From Corydoras sp. C115 (taxonomy: Eukaryota > Chordata > Actinopteri > Siluriformes > Callichthyidae), in NCBI GenBank assembly GCA_019802505.1, contig JAFMOC010000087.1:80001-144000 (forward strand): a DNA stretch of 64,000 bases, given 5' to 3'. A program made the translations under genes and the position numbers. The notes under the pieces are model-generated. The model searched no databases, was not told the DNA's origin, and worked only from the letters and a program-made list of their open reading frames with translations. The stretch's first letter is position 1. The number at the start of each line of letters is the position of its first letter. This document shows positions 21,174 through 32,342 of the stretch, one piece after another.

Positions 21174-21416
21174 GTGCAGCATGGTGGCTTAGTGGTTCTC
21201 CCCGTGTGCTCGTGGGTATATATGTGTATATATACATATACATATATACATATAGAGTGTGATTGTGAGTATTGTGAGTGTGTACCCAGTGATAGATTGG
21301 CATCCTGTTCTGGTTGTATCTGCCCAGCGCCCAAAACGTTCTCCTCTGGATGGGCATGAGGAACCCCACCACGACCCTAGTAGAGGATAAAGCGGAAAGA
21401 TGGATGGATGGATGGA
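21174..21416 (+). mobile_element. V-SINE-like SINE, internally deleted
   Basis: Head joins central domain at TTAGTGGTTCTCCCCGTG. A (TA)-rich insert replaces the linker before GAGTGTGATTGTGAG. GGAT tail. Confidence 0.7.
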
Positions 21417-21429
21417 AGTTTCGAATACA

Positions 21430-21510
21430 ATATCTAATTCTCACTCCATATCGTTCACCACTGCTAAATGGTGGAACCATCTTCAACTCTTTTGCTACAA
21501 GACTGCTTTA
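21430..21510 (+). mobile_element. LINE relic related to 250-365
   Basis: AATTCTCACTCC..GTTCACCACTGC..AAATGGTGGAACCATCTTC is shared with 251-310, giving an AKWWNHL peptide in one frame. Confidence 0.6.
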
Positions 21511-21559
21511 AAATTATTTTCTGCCTGCTTATTGTTGTTCTATATAATTGTTTCCTTAG

Positions 21560-21980
21560 AAATGGCTGCTGTAAAGCCACAGTGTGGTACCGGCGTATCC
21601 GGGCCAACACATCCAGACTGAGAAGTCTTTCCCCAGGCCATCAGACTCCTGAACAATAACATGAAATGCTAACATGTTGCACCTCTTTGGCACATCATTT
21701 TGCACATTTATAAATAACTGCTACAATTACAAACTCTTCAGATTGTACAATCAGGGCCATTTTTTCACACCACTAGGAGGCCACCTGCACTGTTACCTAT
21801 CCACTTAATGTTGCTGCTTACAAACTCACTAAGTGTTTACTTCGTACCATTACGTGAATGTTCATTGTACTGTGTGTCGTCCTGTGTTTATAGTGATCCT
21901 TGTGTTTGCACACGTGCACTTTATGTTGGTTGTGTAGTAACTGTTATGTGTAGCACCTTGTTTACTGGAGAACACTGTCT
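21560..21980 (+). mobile_element. Non-LTR retrotransposon 3' end
   Basis: RRIRANTSRL followed, one frame over, by FPQAIRLLNNN (21600-21660) is typical of the last residues of a LINE reverse transcriptase ORF. It is followed by a 3' UTR-like region with TGCACTTTATG. Frameshifted and inactive. Family not assignable by eye. Confidence 0.5.
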
Positions 21981-21986
21981 CATTCC

Positions 21987-22060
21987 ACATATGGGTGCGA
22001 TAGCTCAGTGGTTAGAGCGTTGGGCTATCAGTCTGAAGGTTGGAGGTTCAAATCCACCGT
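21987..22060 (+). mobile_element. Head of a second tRNA-derived SINE
   Basis: ATAGCTCAGTGGTTAGAGCG (A box) and GGTTCAAATCC (B box) sit at tRNA-like spacing. An ATC triplet in the predicted anticodon loop would be Asp-like, but the acceptor ends do not pair, so it is not a tRNA gene. Related to the elements at 49602 and 50791. Confidence 0.6.
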
Positions 22061-22075
22061 AAGCCACCATGCCTC

Positions 22076-22158
22076 TCTCTCTCTCTTTATACATATAATA
22101 TATATATATATTCAAACTGATATAAAAATATATATATATATATATATATTTGATAATG

Positions 22159-22225
<67 letters not shown>

Positions 22226-22235
22226 TAAATTATAT

Positions 22236-22270
<35 letters not shown>

Positions 22271-22272
22271 TG
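22076..22272. repeat. CT and (TA)n microsatellite tract
   Basis: CTCTCTCTCTCT, then several long (TA)n runs with short interruptions. Confidence 0.95.
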
Positions 22273-22273
22273 T

Positions 22274-22620
22274 GGGGCGGCACAGTGGCTTAGTGGTTAT
22301 CATGTTCTCCTCTTAGCACTAGGGATTCCCGGTTCGAATCCCCATCCCCATCTCCCCATGTCTGCATGGGTTTCCTCCGGGTTCTCCGGTTTCCTCCCAC
22401 AGTCCAAAATCATGGAACAAGTCAATTGAGTTCTCCAAATTGCCCCATATAGAGTGTGTTTGTGTGCGTGTCTGTGAGAGTGAGTGTGTGCCCAGCGATA
22501 GATTGGTGTCCTGTCCTGGGTGTATCTGCCCAGTGCCCGAAACTTTCTCCCCTGGATGGGCATGGGGAACCCCCCCGCGACCCTAATATAGGATAAAGAA
22601 GATAATGGATGAATGAATGA
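22274..22620 (+). mobile_element. V-SINE-like SINE between (TA)n tracts
   Basis: Complete head; a short deletion shortens the central domain (CCCCATCCCCATCTCCCC). GAAT tail leads into more (TA)n. Confidence 0.85.
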
Positions 22621-22637
22621 ATATATATACTGTGTGT

Positions 22638-22735
<98 letters not shown>

Positions 22736-22859
22736 TATATATATATACACACTATATATATATATATACACACTCTATATATATATACACACTATATATA
22801 TATACTATATATATATATATATATATAGATATAGATATTATATATATATATATATATAA
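22621..22859. repeat. (TA)n with TACACAC interruptions
   Basis: Long dinucleotide tract with periodic ACACAC breaks. Confidence 0.95.
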
Positions 22860-22861
22860 AA

Positions 22862-22922
22862 GCTGTGCAGGATGTTTTAATGTTTTAGGATTAGCATGCA
22901 TGCGATGCTGCCAGCAACTAAG
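22862..22922. repeat. Dispersed 55-bp duplicate, copy 2
   Basis: Matches 20171-20225 with an 8-bp internal duplication (TTTTAATG). Confidence 0.8.
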
Positions 22923-23696
22923 GTATACCGCTTAGAAATTCCTCGTTTTGACTCATTTTTCTGCAGCATGTGTGTGTCTGTGAATCAGTTTGAATGTGTA
23001 TTCATTTCTGTATGGATGTCTTCAACTTTAAGCACCACATCGGTCCAACTGCCAAAGGCTGTATTAGATAGGACATGCAACAGGGGATCGTTTAGAGAAT
23101 GGAAGGTTAACATGTTCTACTTACGATATTTGCCAGATGCCCCTTTTTGGCAGCTGTGCCAAATCCTTTGAGGGCTTAAGAATGAAGTTCAAGACCAATT
23201 TAAATTGCTCGTGGCGCTCCGGGTTTAATTGAATGAATATTCATTTTAACAGGGATTTAGAAATTTTACAGAGGAAACAAAAGTATTTAATTCTGCGCTA
23301 TAAACATTCTGGCTGTCAGATTTGCTACTTGAGTAATAAATTTGGATTACACCCAGTACGACTGACGTATAATTAGTGTGACAGTAAACACATTAAACAT
23401 ATTAGCTATGGGATGAGCAAGCAAAGTTGAGGCAGCAAAGTTAATTTAAATTGCATTTTATGTGCCGCCCAGACTTGCGCTGAATACGAAGTTGCAGCAA
23501 ACCCGGGCTATATGCAAATATGAAAAGCAAATGACATTAATCTTCAACAGCTGACTCAAAAAACCACAAGCATAATAGTATCCTAACTAAATCTGCTTCG
23601 TGGAATTGAATTGTGGGAAACTTTTGGTTAATTAGTATCATTTCACAGTCAAAGAATAAGAATAACCTCACTTTTAATTCCTTGATTTAATTTTAT
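22923..23696. other. Unique DNA
   Basis: No supported gene. AT-rich with no repeat recognised. Confidence 0.4.
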
Positions 23697-24069
23697 ATAT
23701 ATATATATAGCGGCATTGTGGCTTAGTGCTTAGCATGTTCTCCTCTCAGCACTAGGGATTTCCGGTTTGTATCCACATCTGGGTGGAGTTTCCATGTTCC
23801 ATGTCCGCGTGGGTTTCCTCCGGGTTCTCCGGTATCCTCCCACAGTCTAAAAACATGGACCGTGGTCAATTGAATTCTCTAAATTGCCCCATATAGAGTG
23901 TGTCTGTGTGAGTGAGTGTGTGTCCAGTGATAGATTGGCGTCCTGTCCTGGGTGTATCTGCCCAGAGCCCGTGATGCTCTCCCCTGCATGGGGATGGCGA
24001 CCCCCCCCCCATGACCCTAGTACAGGATAAAGCAGAAGTAGTAAGAATATATATATATATATATATATT
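23697..24069 (+). mobile_element. V-SINE-like SINE inside a (TA)n tract
   Basis: (TA)n at 23697-23709 and 24048-24069 flank a complete copy at about 23710-24045. Its head begins GCGGCATTGTGG and its tail has decayed to GAAGTAGTAAG. Confidence 0.85.
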
Positions 24070-24754
24070 CTTTTTTATATTCTGTCTCTTATTTATTTAT
24101 ATTATTTATATAATGGGTTCATTTTACAATTCATTAATAGGTGACCGAAATTATTTTCATTCTTGAACAAAACATTTTCCACCATCCCTGATATTTCCCA
24201 TGAGCTCTGTTACCCATTCTGCTCTCCGAGTTGGAAGAAGGCTAAGCCCTGAAATCAACTCCGAATTTGTTCTGTAAAGGAATTGTGAATTGTCTATTTA
24301 GTTACTCAGAAGCGATCAATTAAATATAAACTCCAGAGCAAAGTTCTGACCTCTACTTTTTAGTTTAGTGTAATAGCCCTGCCCGCTTCTTCTTCAGTGT
24401 CCAGCTGAGAATCAGTGCTTCTGAGTGTTCGATATCTCATTTGAAATGGAAGACTGACTAGCGTCGGATTGCTGCAGGTGGAGTATTTAATGTTCAGAAG
24501 CTGCTAAAACCCATTCAGTTATCTTTTGCTCCAGATTCACTGAGCTTTGTGTGCAGTGCAGTATTTCTACCATCTAACATTCTGCTGCAGCCCTAGCTAG
24601 CTATTTTCTTTGCATTAGCTTATAACAATGATCAAGAATAAACGAGGAAGTCTGCATCATTCATTCTGAAGTGAAGATTAATAAATGGAACAATTCTCAC
24701 CAGTAAACAAACTTTTGTTTTTTAGTTTGTGGAGAATGGTATCTTAGTGTGTGT
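24070..24754. other. Unique DNA
   Basis: No gene or repeat recognised. Confidence 0.4.
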
Positions 24755-24757
24755 GTA

Positions 24758-24817
<60 letters not shown>
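24755..24817. repeat. (TA)n microsatellite
   Basis: Uninterrupted (TA)n abutting a SINE tail. Confidence 0.95.
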
Positions 24818-24821
<4 letters not shown>

Positions 24822-25165
24822 TTCAATTATTCATTATCTCCCGCTTTATCCTCTATTAGGGTCGCGGTGGGGTTCCGCATGCCCATCCAGGGGAGAACGT
24901 CTCGGGCACTGGGCAGATAGACCCAGGACAGGGTGCCAATCCATCGCTGGGCACACACTCACTCACACAGACACACTCTATATGGGGCAATTTTGAGAAT
25001 TCAATTGACTTGATCCATGTTTTTGGACTGTGGGAGGAAACCGGAGAACCCGGAGGAAACCCACGCAGACACGGGGAGAACATGGAAACTCCACCCAGAT
25101 GGGGATTCGAACCGGGAATCCCTAGCGCTGAGAAGCAAACGTGCTAACCACTAAGCCACCGTGCT
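24818..25165 (-). mobile_element. V-SINE-like SINE between (TA)n tracts
   Basis: Complete; GAAT-class tail on the left, head ending GCCACCGTGC. (TA)n resumes 12 bases beyond the head. Confidence 0.88.
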
Positions 25166-25169
25166 TCAC

Positions 25170-25176
<7 letters not shown>

Positions 25177-25227
<51 letters not shown>

Positions 25228-25316
25228 TCTGCTATATTTCAGATTGCATATGGTGCTATATTTATATTACCATTGTGTATTACATTTTATATTTTTACCA
25301 TTATATATATATATAT

Positions 25317-25360
<44 letters not shown>
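25177..25360. repeat. Two (TA)n tracts with a unique spacer
   Basis: (TA)n at 25177-25224 and 25303-25360. Confidence 0.95.
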
Positions 25361-25362
<2 letters not shown>

Positions 25363-25507
25363 GGATGTTGTATATGCTGTATTATATAAATATATAGTTG
25401 CTTATAGTTGTATATTGTATATTATATTTAGCATATTAATATCGTATCCTATTTTATGTCTTATTTTCTTTTAAAATTTATAATGAAATTGAAAATAAAA
25501 CTTTCTT

Positions 25508-25793
25508 AAATCTTGAATCACCTCTCAGCAATGGGGATCCAAATCGCAGTGTCCATGTCCTTTCCATGTTCATGTAGGTTTTCTCTGGGTTCTCCCACAG
25601 TCCACAAACACGGATATAAGGTAAATTGCCTGCACTAAAATGCCCCTATCTAAATTGTCCTCATATATTGAGTCTGTGTGAGCGAGACAGTGTGGATGTA
25701 CCATGCACCCAAAATGTTCTCCCCAGGATGGGCATGGGGAACCCACCGTGACCCTAGTCCCTAGTAAAGGACTAAGTGGGAGATAATGAGATG
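25508..25793 (+). mobile_element. V-SINE-like SINE, old diverged copy
   Basis: Recognisable CCTCTCAGCAATGGGGATCC, CCCACAGTCCACAAAC and ATGGGCATGGGGAACCCACC motifs with heavy decay. Ends GGGAGATAATGAGATGAG. Confidence 0.7.
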
Positions 25794-26189
25794 AGAAGTC
25801 ATTTGAATGGAAGTTTCCATTCCAGCGTGCAATCAATAAAAATAGTACAAAGTAATTTATTGTAGTAACATAGTGACATAATATTGTTAAACTGCTAAAC
25901 AAAGCATATGTAGATGATTTTGCCAAATATTTACAACATTTGACAACCTACTGTACATGTGAAGACTTGATGGGGCTTGTCTGCCATATGGTGCGAGCCA
26001 CACCTGTTGCAGGCAGTGCGAAATACTGTAATTGGTTGACATGGACACCAAAACCAAAAGCAGCAGGTAAACATGACCATCACTGTCTCATAACACATCT
26101 GGTGTGAATCGAGCTTTGATGCATGAGATAGCACAAAACAGAGACGAGTACACTTTCAGATTGCATTGCTTCTAAGTTCTAGTCATTTA
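25794..26189. other. Unique DNA
   Basis: No supported gene. Confidence 0.4.
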
Positions 26190-26932
26190 TTTATGTAGCG
26201 CTTATAGATATTACAATATTACATTGTCATAAAGCAGCTTTACAGTGTTATAAGCCTTTGAACCCCTAAAGAGCAAGCCGAAGCGACAGTGGCAAGACAA
26301 AACTCCCTGTTGTATTGTTATTTTAAGGAAGAAACCTTGTGAGGACCAAGACTCAGTGGGGGACTCATCCTCCTTGAGTGGAGGGAAGCATCAACAGTGT
26401 AGGACACTAATGTACAGATTGTGTGATGATCAGGTGACCCGTATTTAACAATTATTCATTCATTCATTCATTATCTCCCGCTTTGTCCTTTATTAGGGTT
26501 GCGGTGGGGTTCCCCATGCCCATCCAGGGGAGAACGTTTCAGATACACCCAGGACAGGGCGCCAATCCATCGCTGGGCACACACTCACTCACACAGACAC
26601 GCCTCTATATGTGGCAATTTGGAGAATTCAATTGACTTGATCCATGTTTTTGGACTGTGGGAGGAAACTGGAGATCCCGGAGGAAACCCACGCGGACACA
26701 GGGAGAACATGGAAACTCCACCCAGATGGGGATTTGAACTGGGAATCCCTAGCGCTGAGAGGCGAACTTGCTAACCACTAAACCACCGTGCCACCCGTAT
26801 TTAACAATTAAAAACGATATAAGTTCATGTGAGGACGTCCTGCAGGACTGTCAGTCCAATAAAAATCCAGGTTCCGTTCTGTAATTGTCGTAGCCGCAGT
26901 GCTTCAGCAGAACCATGGATGAAGAGCTGACG
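26190..26932 (+). repeat. Unclassified ~400-bp interspersed repeat split by a SINE
   Basis: TAAAGCAGCTTTACAGTG, GACAGTGGCAAGACAAAACT, GGAAGAAACCTTGTGAGGAC and CCTGCAGGACTGTCAGTCC all recur, inverted, at 31981-32342. A SINE interrupts this copy at 26455-26796. Confidence 0.8.
26455..26796 (-). mobile_element. V-SINE-like SINE nested in the unclassified repeat
   Basis: GTATTTAACAATTA at 26441-26454 and 26797-26810 is a 14-bp target duplication. The uninterrupted paralogue at 31981-32342 has a single GTATTAACAATT there, showing the empty site. The GGGCGCTGGGC segment is deleted. Confidence 0.93.
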
Positions 26933-26936
26933 ACAC

Positions 26937-27195
26937 CTCCAGGAGAACATTTCAGGAGATTGACAGATACACCCAGGATAAGGGGACAATGCTGGACACA
27001 TACTCACTACCTCTCTGAAACAGATACCCACGCACTATATGGGGGCAATTTAGCACAGCCAATTTCCCTTAAATCCATGTTGGGAAGAAACTGGAGAACC
27101 CAGAGGAAGCCCATTCAAACTCCACCCTGATTGGGATTCGAACCTGGATCCCCAGCACTGAGAGGCGGACGTGCTAACCACTAAGCCACCATGCC
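26937..27195 (-). mobile_element. V-SINE-like SINE, old diverged copy
   Basis: No tail; starts in the 3' domain (CCAGGAGAACATTTCAGG) and ends in a recognisable head (CTAAGCCACCATGCC). Many substitutions. Confidence 0.7.
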
Positions 27196-27230
27196 TCAGC
27201 TTAAAAATAAATTATGTATGTATGTTTATT

Positions 27231-27581
27231 GGGCGGCTCGGTGGTTTAGTGTTTAGCATGTTCTCCTTTCACCGCTAGGGATTCCCGGTTCCAATCCCAA
27301 TCTGGGTGGATTTCCATGTTCTCCCCGTGTCCACCTGGGTTTCCTCTGGGTTCTCCGGTTTCCTCCCACAGTCCAAAAACATGGATCAAGGTCAATTGAA
27401 TTCTCCAAATTGCCCCATATAGAGTGTGTCTGTGTGAGTGAGTGTGTCCAGTGATAGATTGGTGTCCTGTCCTGGGTGTATCTGCCCAGCACCCGAGACG
27501 TTCTCCCCTGGATGGGCATGTGGAACCCCCCCCCCCCCCCAACCCTAGTAAAGGATAAAGTGGAAGATAATGGATGGATGG
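27231..27581 (+). mobile_element. V-SINE-like SINE, full length
   Basis: C-run of about 15. ATGTTTATT at 27222-27230 and 27582-27590 is a probable 9-bp target duplication, partly ambiguous with the tail. Confidence 0.85.
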
Positions 27582-27590
27582 ATGTTTATT

Positions 27591-28821
27591 TATATGAACG
27601 GACAATTGAGACAAAAGGGTTTCAACTGTATGTGATTAGTTTGGTATGTTCTCTCCAACGGTGTGACAAAAATGGGAATGAAGGCACAATGATACTTCCA
27701 TATCATAATATTCTAAAGCTATTAAAGGGAAAGTAACGCTTGTTGCCATATGGTGACTTGAAGGTGTAATTCTATCGCTGTACTTGAATTAATTTCATTA
27801 GCTTGTTTCGAGCCCTTCCAGGAACGACGTCTGAAACTAATCCGATTGTCATCTTAAATCCAACTAAAACATTAAGCAGCTAATCGGATCTGCCTTTAAA
27901 TAGAAGGCGATTGAAACTTTATGGAGTGTTGCGATTCAAAGCAGAACCAACTTTGGTTTCCGAGCGAATGCGCCTAAGTGGATCGTTTACCTTGAGAGAC
28001 TCGGCGTTGAGGAGAACGGCATCGTCCGGTCTGCGGAATGGACACGGTCCTGCTAACTCCGATACTTTTGAAACGGATTAGCACCCAAACTATCAGATCG
28101 GACCAGAACAAACCAGGTTTAAGTAGCAGCTGCTTTAGATGAGCATCGTCTCTGGGCATTTCATTAGCGCAGATAATCCCACACAATGGTGGTCATTACT
28201 GAACACATCTGTGCTTCCCAATTCCACACGGCCATGCCGACTTTAAAGAGCAACCGGGCCTTCAGTAGCGCTTTACGCTCAGCATGCTAATGGAAAAAAT
28301 AAGTCACACCCCTGACTGAGCTGATGATCTTTATAGAGAGAATAGCCTTTTTAAAGCTTTCTTTTAAATCATAAAAATAACAAGGCTGCATGCACTGCAG
28401 GGTCTTGTGTCCTACCTTCATTAAGTTTACGCATTTTAGTTATGGATTTAGTTGTTTCAGCAAGCGTCCTATTTTAAAACTGGGTCTCATAAAAGGCGCA
28501 ACTGAATTATTATTGGGTTTTCAATATTACGAAAATATTCTGAATATGGATTCTGAATACAACCTCGGCTACGTCTATATGTACTATTTATTATTGGTAA
28601 AGAAGAGATGCAGAGACATCGGTAAGTTTTATTCCAAAAAAACGTATCTACACGCTAAAAAACAAGCATGTGTAATAAAATGAAGTGAACTAATGTGAAC
28701 TACAATAAAGTACGACTTCTAAAAATAAACGTAGGTACATCTATGTGTATGTATGTCCACATTTAGGAGTAAAAACACAGTAAAATTAGTTTGACTATGT
28801 TTGAATGTCTGTAGATATCTC
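27591..28821. other. Long unique stretch
   Basis: No repeat. 27950-28160 is GC-richer, and a minus-strand CAAG|GTAAAC donor-like site occurs near 27990, but no partner acceptor or homologous peptide is recognised. Confidence 0.4.
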
Positions 28822-29196
28822 CATCCATCCATTATCTTCCGCTTTATCCTCTACTAGGGTCGCGGTGGGGTTCCCCATGCCCATCCAGGGGACAAAGTTT
28901 CAGGCGCTGGGCAGATACACCCAGGACAGGACGCCAATCTATCGTTGGGCACACGCTCACTCACACAAACATACATTATATGAGGCAATTTGGAGAACTC
29001 CATTGAACTTGATCCATGTTTTTGGACTGTGGGAGGAAACCGGAGAACCCGGAGGAAACCCATGTGGACACAGGGAGAACATGGAAAGTCCACCCAGATG
29101 GGATTCGAAACTGAGGGAAATCGTGCCGCCCTAGCTTAACATTTATAGCGCTAAAGAGGGCAAAACGTGCCATTACCACTAAGCCACCGTGCCGCC
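28822..29196 (-). mobile_element. V-SINE-like SINE with a duplicated head end
   Basis: GTGCCGCC appears at about 29123 and again at 29189, separated by 50 bp of unrelated sequence; otherwise complete. Confidence 0.8.
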
Positions 29197-29281
29197 TTAA
29201 ACAGAAATACAATGCAGGGACGCCGATTTTCACATATCACAAAGCTAGATATCATTTTTTACTTATCTATGTTTCTCTTTA

Positions 29282-29775
29282 GGGCGGCACATGGGGAAAG
29301 AACATGGAAAGGATTGGAATTCGAACCGGGGATTCCCAGCGTGAATGGTTTTTGACCGTTTAGTGGTTAGCATGTTCTCCTCTCAGCGCTAGGGATTCCT
29401 GGTTCGAATCCCAATCTGGGGCAATTTGGAGTTTCCATGTTCTCCCCGTGTCCACGTGGGTTGGGGATTCGAACCGGGAATCCCTAGCGCTGAGAGGTGA
29501 AAACGTCCTCCGGGTTCTCCGGTCCAAATTGCCCCACATAGAGTGTGTTGATTCCAGATCAACCCTAATAATCTGGGTGGAGTTTCATTCATGTTCTCCC
29601 CGTTGTCCACGTGGACTTTTCATAGGGTTGTTTGTGTGAGTGAGTGTGTGCCCAGGGATAGATTGGCGCCCTGTCCTGGGTGTATCTGCCCAGCGCCTGA
29701 AACGTTCTCCCCTGGATGGGCACCGCGACCCTACTAGAGGATAAAGCGGAAGATAATGAATGAATGAATGAATGT
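29282..29775 (+). mobile_element. Scrambled V-SINE-like mosaic
   Basis: Alternating plus and minus pieces: head start, minus-strand B box (TTCGAACCGGGGATTCCC), plus head, central domain, minus B box again, linker, a second central piece, then a normal 3' domain and GAAT tail. Confidence 0.8.
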
Positions 29776-30387
29776 TTCTCTTTACTTTTTTTTTTTTTTT
29801 TTTTGACTGCGACAGGAAACTGGAGCTCTGTGTAATCTCTCTGGGAATTAAAGATTATTAGGACGTTCTTGCGATGAGAGCTTCCCATTGCTGCAAGATA
29901 TTCAAGTTCCATTTTTAAAACAGTGGTTCATTGCAGTTAAACGTTTCTGTAACTACCCACTGTCCTTCAGACCGGGTTCCTAAGGCAGCAGGATATCGTG
30001 TGCATCTTGCCTGCTCTTGTTCATGTTCCGTTTGTTAAAGCGCTGTCGCTTCTGGCCACAAATTTGTGCCTGTGTTCTGGACAGACGTACACCGTTCTGA
30101 CATCTATGACAAAGTGTTTCGTCGCTGGCCGAGAAGCATATCTATCACAGCGGCATGCTCGTTCTGATCACTACGGGAGCCCTTAACAAGCTGCGAATGA
30201 CCAGAACGTCATACTACTTCAGGAAACTTCTTAACGTTCGTAAAGGATCCAGACTGCTGAAGGTTTTAGAGTAGTTTTTAATGCAGAAGACACCAGGGGA
30301 AACAGCCATGACACGCAACAGGACCTGACAATAACTCAAAGCAATGTTCCAACAGGGCGCATTGGGAAAGGCTGGGTTTTTAAACAT
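29776..30387. other. T-run then unique DNA
   Basis: T-run at 29786-29804. The rest carries no supported gene. Confidence 0.4.
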
Positions 30388-30500
30388 ATATTTGCACTGT
30401 GGGAGGAAACCGGAGAACCTGGAGGAAACCCACGCAGACACAGGGAGAACATGGAGACTCCACCCAGATTGGGATTCGAACCTGGAATCACTAGTTCTGA
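30388..30500 (-). mobile_element. V-SINE-like fragment, central domain and B box
   Basis: GTGGGAGGAAACCGGAGAAC through GATTCGAACCTGGAATC; head end missing. Confidence 0.75.
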
Positions 30501-30589
30501 GTGAACGAAGAGTGCGACCACTCTGTGATTGAACAAGACTTGTTTGGCTGCGGCCAACTCGGATTCTAGCGAATATCTTGGGAATGGTG

Positions 30590-30692
30590 CAGTTACACCC
30601 AGGACAGGACGCCAATCTATCACTGAGCACACACACACTCACTCACACAAACATACATTATATGGGGCAATTTGAAGAATTCAGTTGACCTT
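30590..30692 (-). mobile_element. V-SINE-like fragment, 3' domain and linker
   Basis: Lies to the right of the central-domain fragment at 30388-30500 although it should precede it on this strand, so the element is permuted. Confidence 0.75.
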
Positions 30693-30714
30693 CAGTTCAG
30701 TTGAATTCAGGCAT

Positions 30715-30842
30715 TCAGGCGTCCTGTCCTGGGTGTATCTGTCCAGAGCCCGAAACGTTCTCCCCTGGATGGACAAGGGGGACCCCCCCCCCCCCGCGCG
30801 ACCCTAATAGAGGATCAAAGTGGAAGATAATGAATGAATGAA
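30715..30842 (+). mobile_element. V-SINE-like 3' fragment, inverted
   Basis: GTCCTGTCCTGGGTGTATCT to a GAAT tail with a C-run of about 12. Confidence 0.78.
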
Positions 30843-30872
30843 TTATATCCTGTTTATGAGTATGATTACCAT

Positions 30873-31152
30873 ATAAGGAAATCAAACTATCGTTACCTCA
30901 TCCATTATCTTCCGCGGGGGGGTTCCCCATGACCATCCAGGGGAGAACGTCTCGGGCGCTGGGCAGATACACCCAGGACAGGGCGCCAATCTATCGCTGG
31001 GCACTCACTCACTCACACAGACACACTCTATATGGGGCAATGTGGAGAATTCAATTGACTTGATCCATGTTTTGGACTGTGGGAGGAAACCGGAGAACCC
31101 GGAGGACACCCATGTGGACACAGGGAGAACATGGAAACTCCACCCAGATGGG
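30873..31152 (-). mobile_element. V-SINE-like SINE plus flank, first unit of a 280-bp duplication
   Basis: Unit starts ATAAGGAAATCAAACTATCG (flank) and ends in the SINE at CACCCAGATGGGG. The same flank restarts at 31153. Confidence 0.85.
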
Positions 31153-31177
31153 GATAAGGAAATCAAACTATCGTTAC

Positions 31178-31527
31178 CTCATCCATTATCTTCCGCTTTA
31201 TCCTATTTTTTAGGGTCACGGGGGGGTTCCCCATGACCATCCAGGGGAGAACGTCTCGGGCGCTGGGCAGATACACCCAGGACAGGGCGCCAATCTATCG
31301 CTGGGCACACACTCACTCACTCACACATACACACTCTATATGGGGCCATGTGGAGTATTCAATTGACTTGATCCATGTTTTTGGACTGTGGGAGGAAACC
31401 GGAGAACCCTAAGGAAACCCACGCGGACACAGGGAGAACATGGAAACTCCACCCAGATGGGGATTCGAACCTGAAATCCCTAGTGCTGAGAGGAGAACAT
31501 GCTAACCACTAAGCCACCGTGCCGCCC
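31178..31527 (-). mobile_element. V-SINE-like SINE, second unit, complete
   Basis: Shares the private variant CCCCATGACCATCCAGG with the first unit but continues to a complete head. Confidence 0.85.
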
Positions 31528-31980
31528 TGTATCGAACGTCTATAATAATTTCCTCAGGTTTGTTTGGACTTAAATAGTTGCCGCGGGTTATTTTTGGGGA
31601 TCTCCACCAGAAGTTGGAGAACATTTTGTAAAATTCTTCGCTCAGAGCACACGTCCGAGGTTAGCCGGGTTATTCTCGCTCCCTTGATTTGAAAATAGAT
31701 CAGCATTTCTGATTCTGACTTTCTTTGGTGCTATGGTGACCGGGTGTGTCTCGTACTGAAGGGAATTCATGCTGGATCACGTCTTGTTTTTCCATTAAGG
31801 CCGCATGCCGTAGTCAAAGAACACTTTCATCATTCAGATCGGACGGATTAAAGGAAATCCCGCTCAAAAAACCATAAGCACGCCAGCTGCTTTTCAAACG
31901 AATGCTACCATCAACCTGCATATCTGTCCCAATTTGCGTGCTTGTTTCTTTTGAGGTGTTGCTAATTTCCTGGAAGTGGC
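31528..31980. other. Unique DNA
   Basis: No gene or repeat recognised. Confidence 0.4.
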
Positions 31981-32342
31981 GTCAGCTCTTCATCCATGGT
32001 TCTGCTGAAGCTCTGCGGCTACGACAATTACAGAATGGAACCTGGAGTTTTATTGGACTGACAGTCCTGCAGGACGCCATCATTGGAATTATATAATACA
32101 GTTTTCAATTGTTAATACGGGTCACATGATCACACAATCTGTACATTAGAGTCCTACACTGTTGATGCTGCCCGCCGCTCAAGGAGGATGAGCCCCCCAC
32201 TGAGTCTTGGTCCTCACAAGGTTTCTTCCTTAAGATAACAACAGAACAGGGAGTTTTGTCTTGCCACTGTCGCTTCGGCTTTCTCTTTGGGGGTTTAAAA
32301 GGCTTTTAAAACTGTAAAGCTGCTTTGTGACAATATGTACGC
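31981..32342 (-). repeat. Unclassified ~400-bp repeat, uninterrupted copy
   Basis: Reverse complement of 26190-26932 minus the SINE. Serves as the empty-site reference. Confidence 0.8.

Noticed and set aside
21987..22060. Possible tRNA-Asp-like gene
   Set aside because: A and B boxes are present but the acceptor stem does not pair and the sequence matches a SINE head found elsewhere in the window.
22613..22859. Tyr/Ile repeat peptides (YIYIYI)
   Set aside because: Translation of (TA)n microsatellites.
27974..28186. Possible minus-strand exon ending at a CAAG|GTAAAC donor
   Set aside because: No acceptor, no homologous peptide, and LRFN4 on this strand already ends at 46471.
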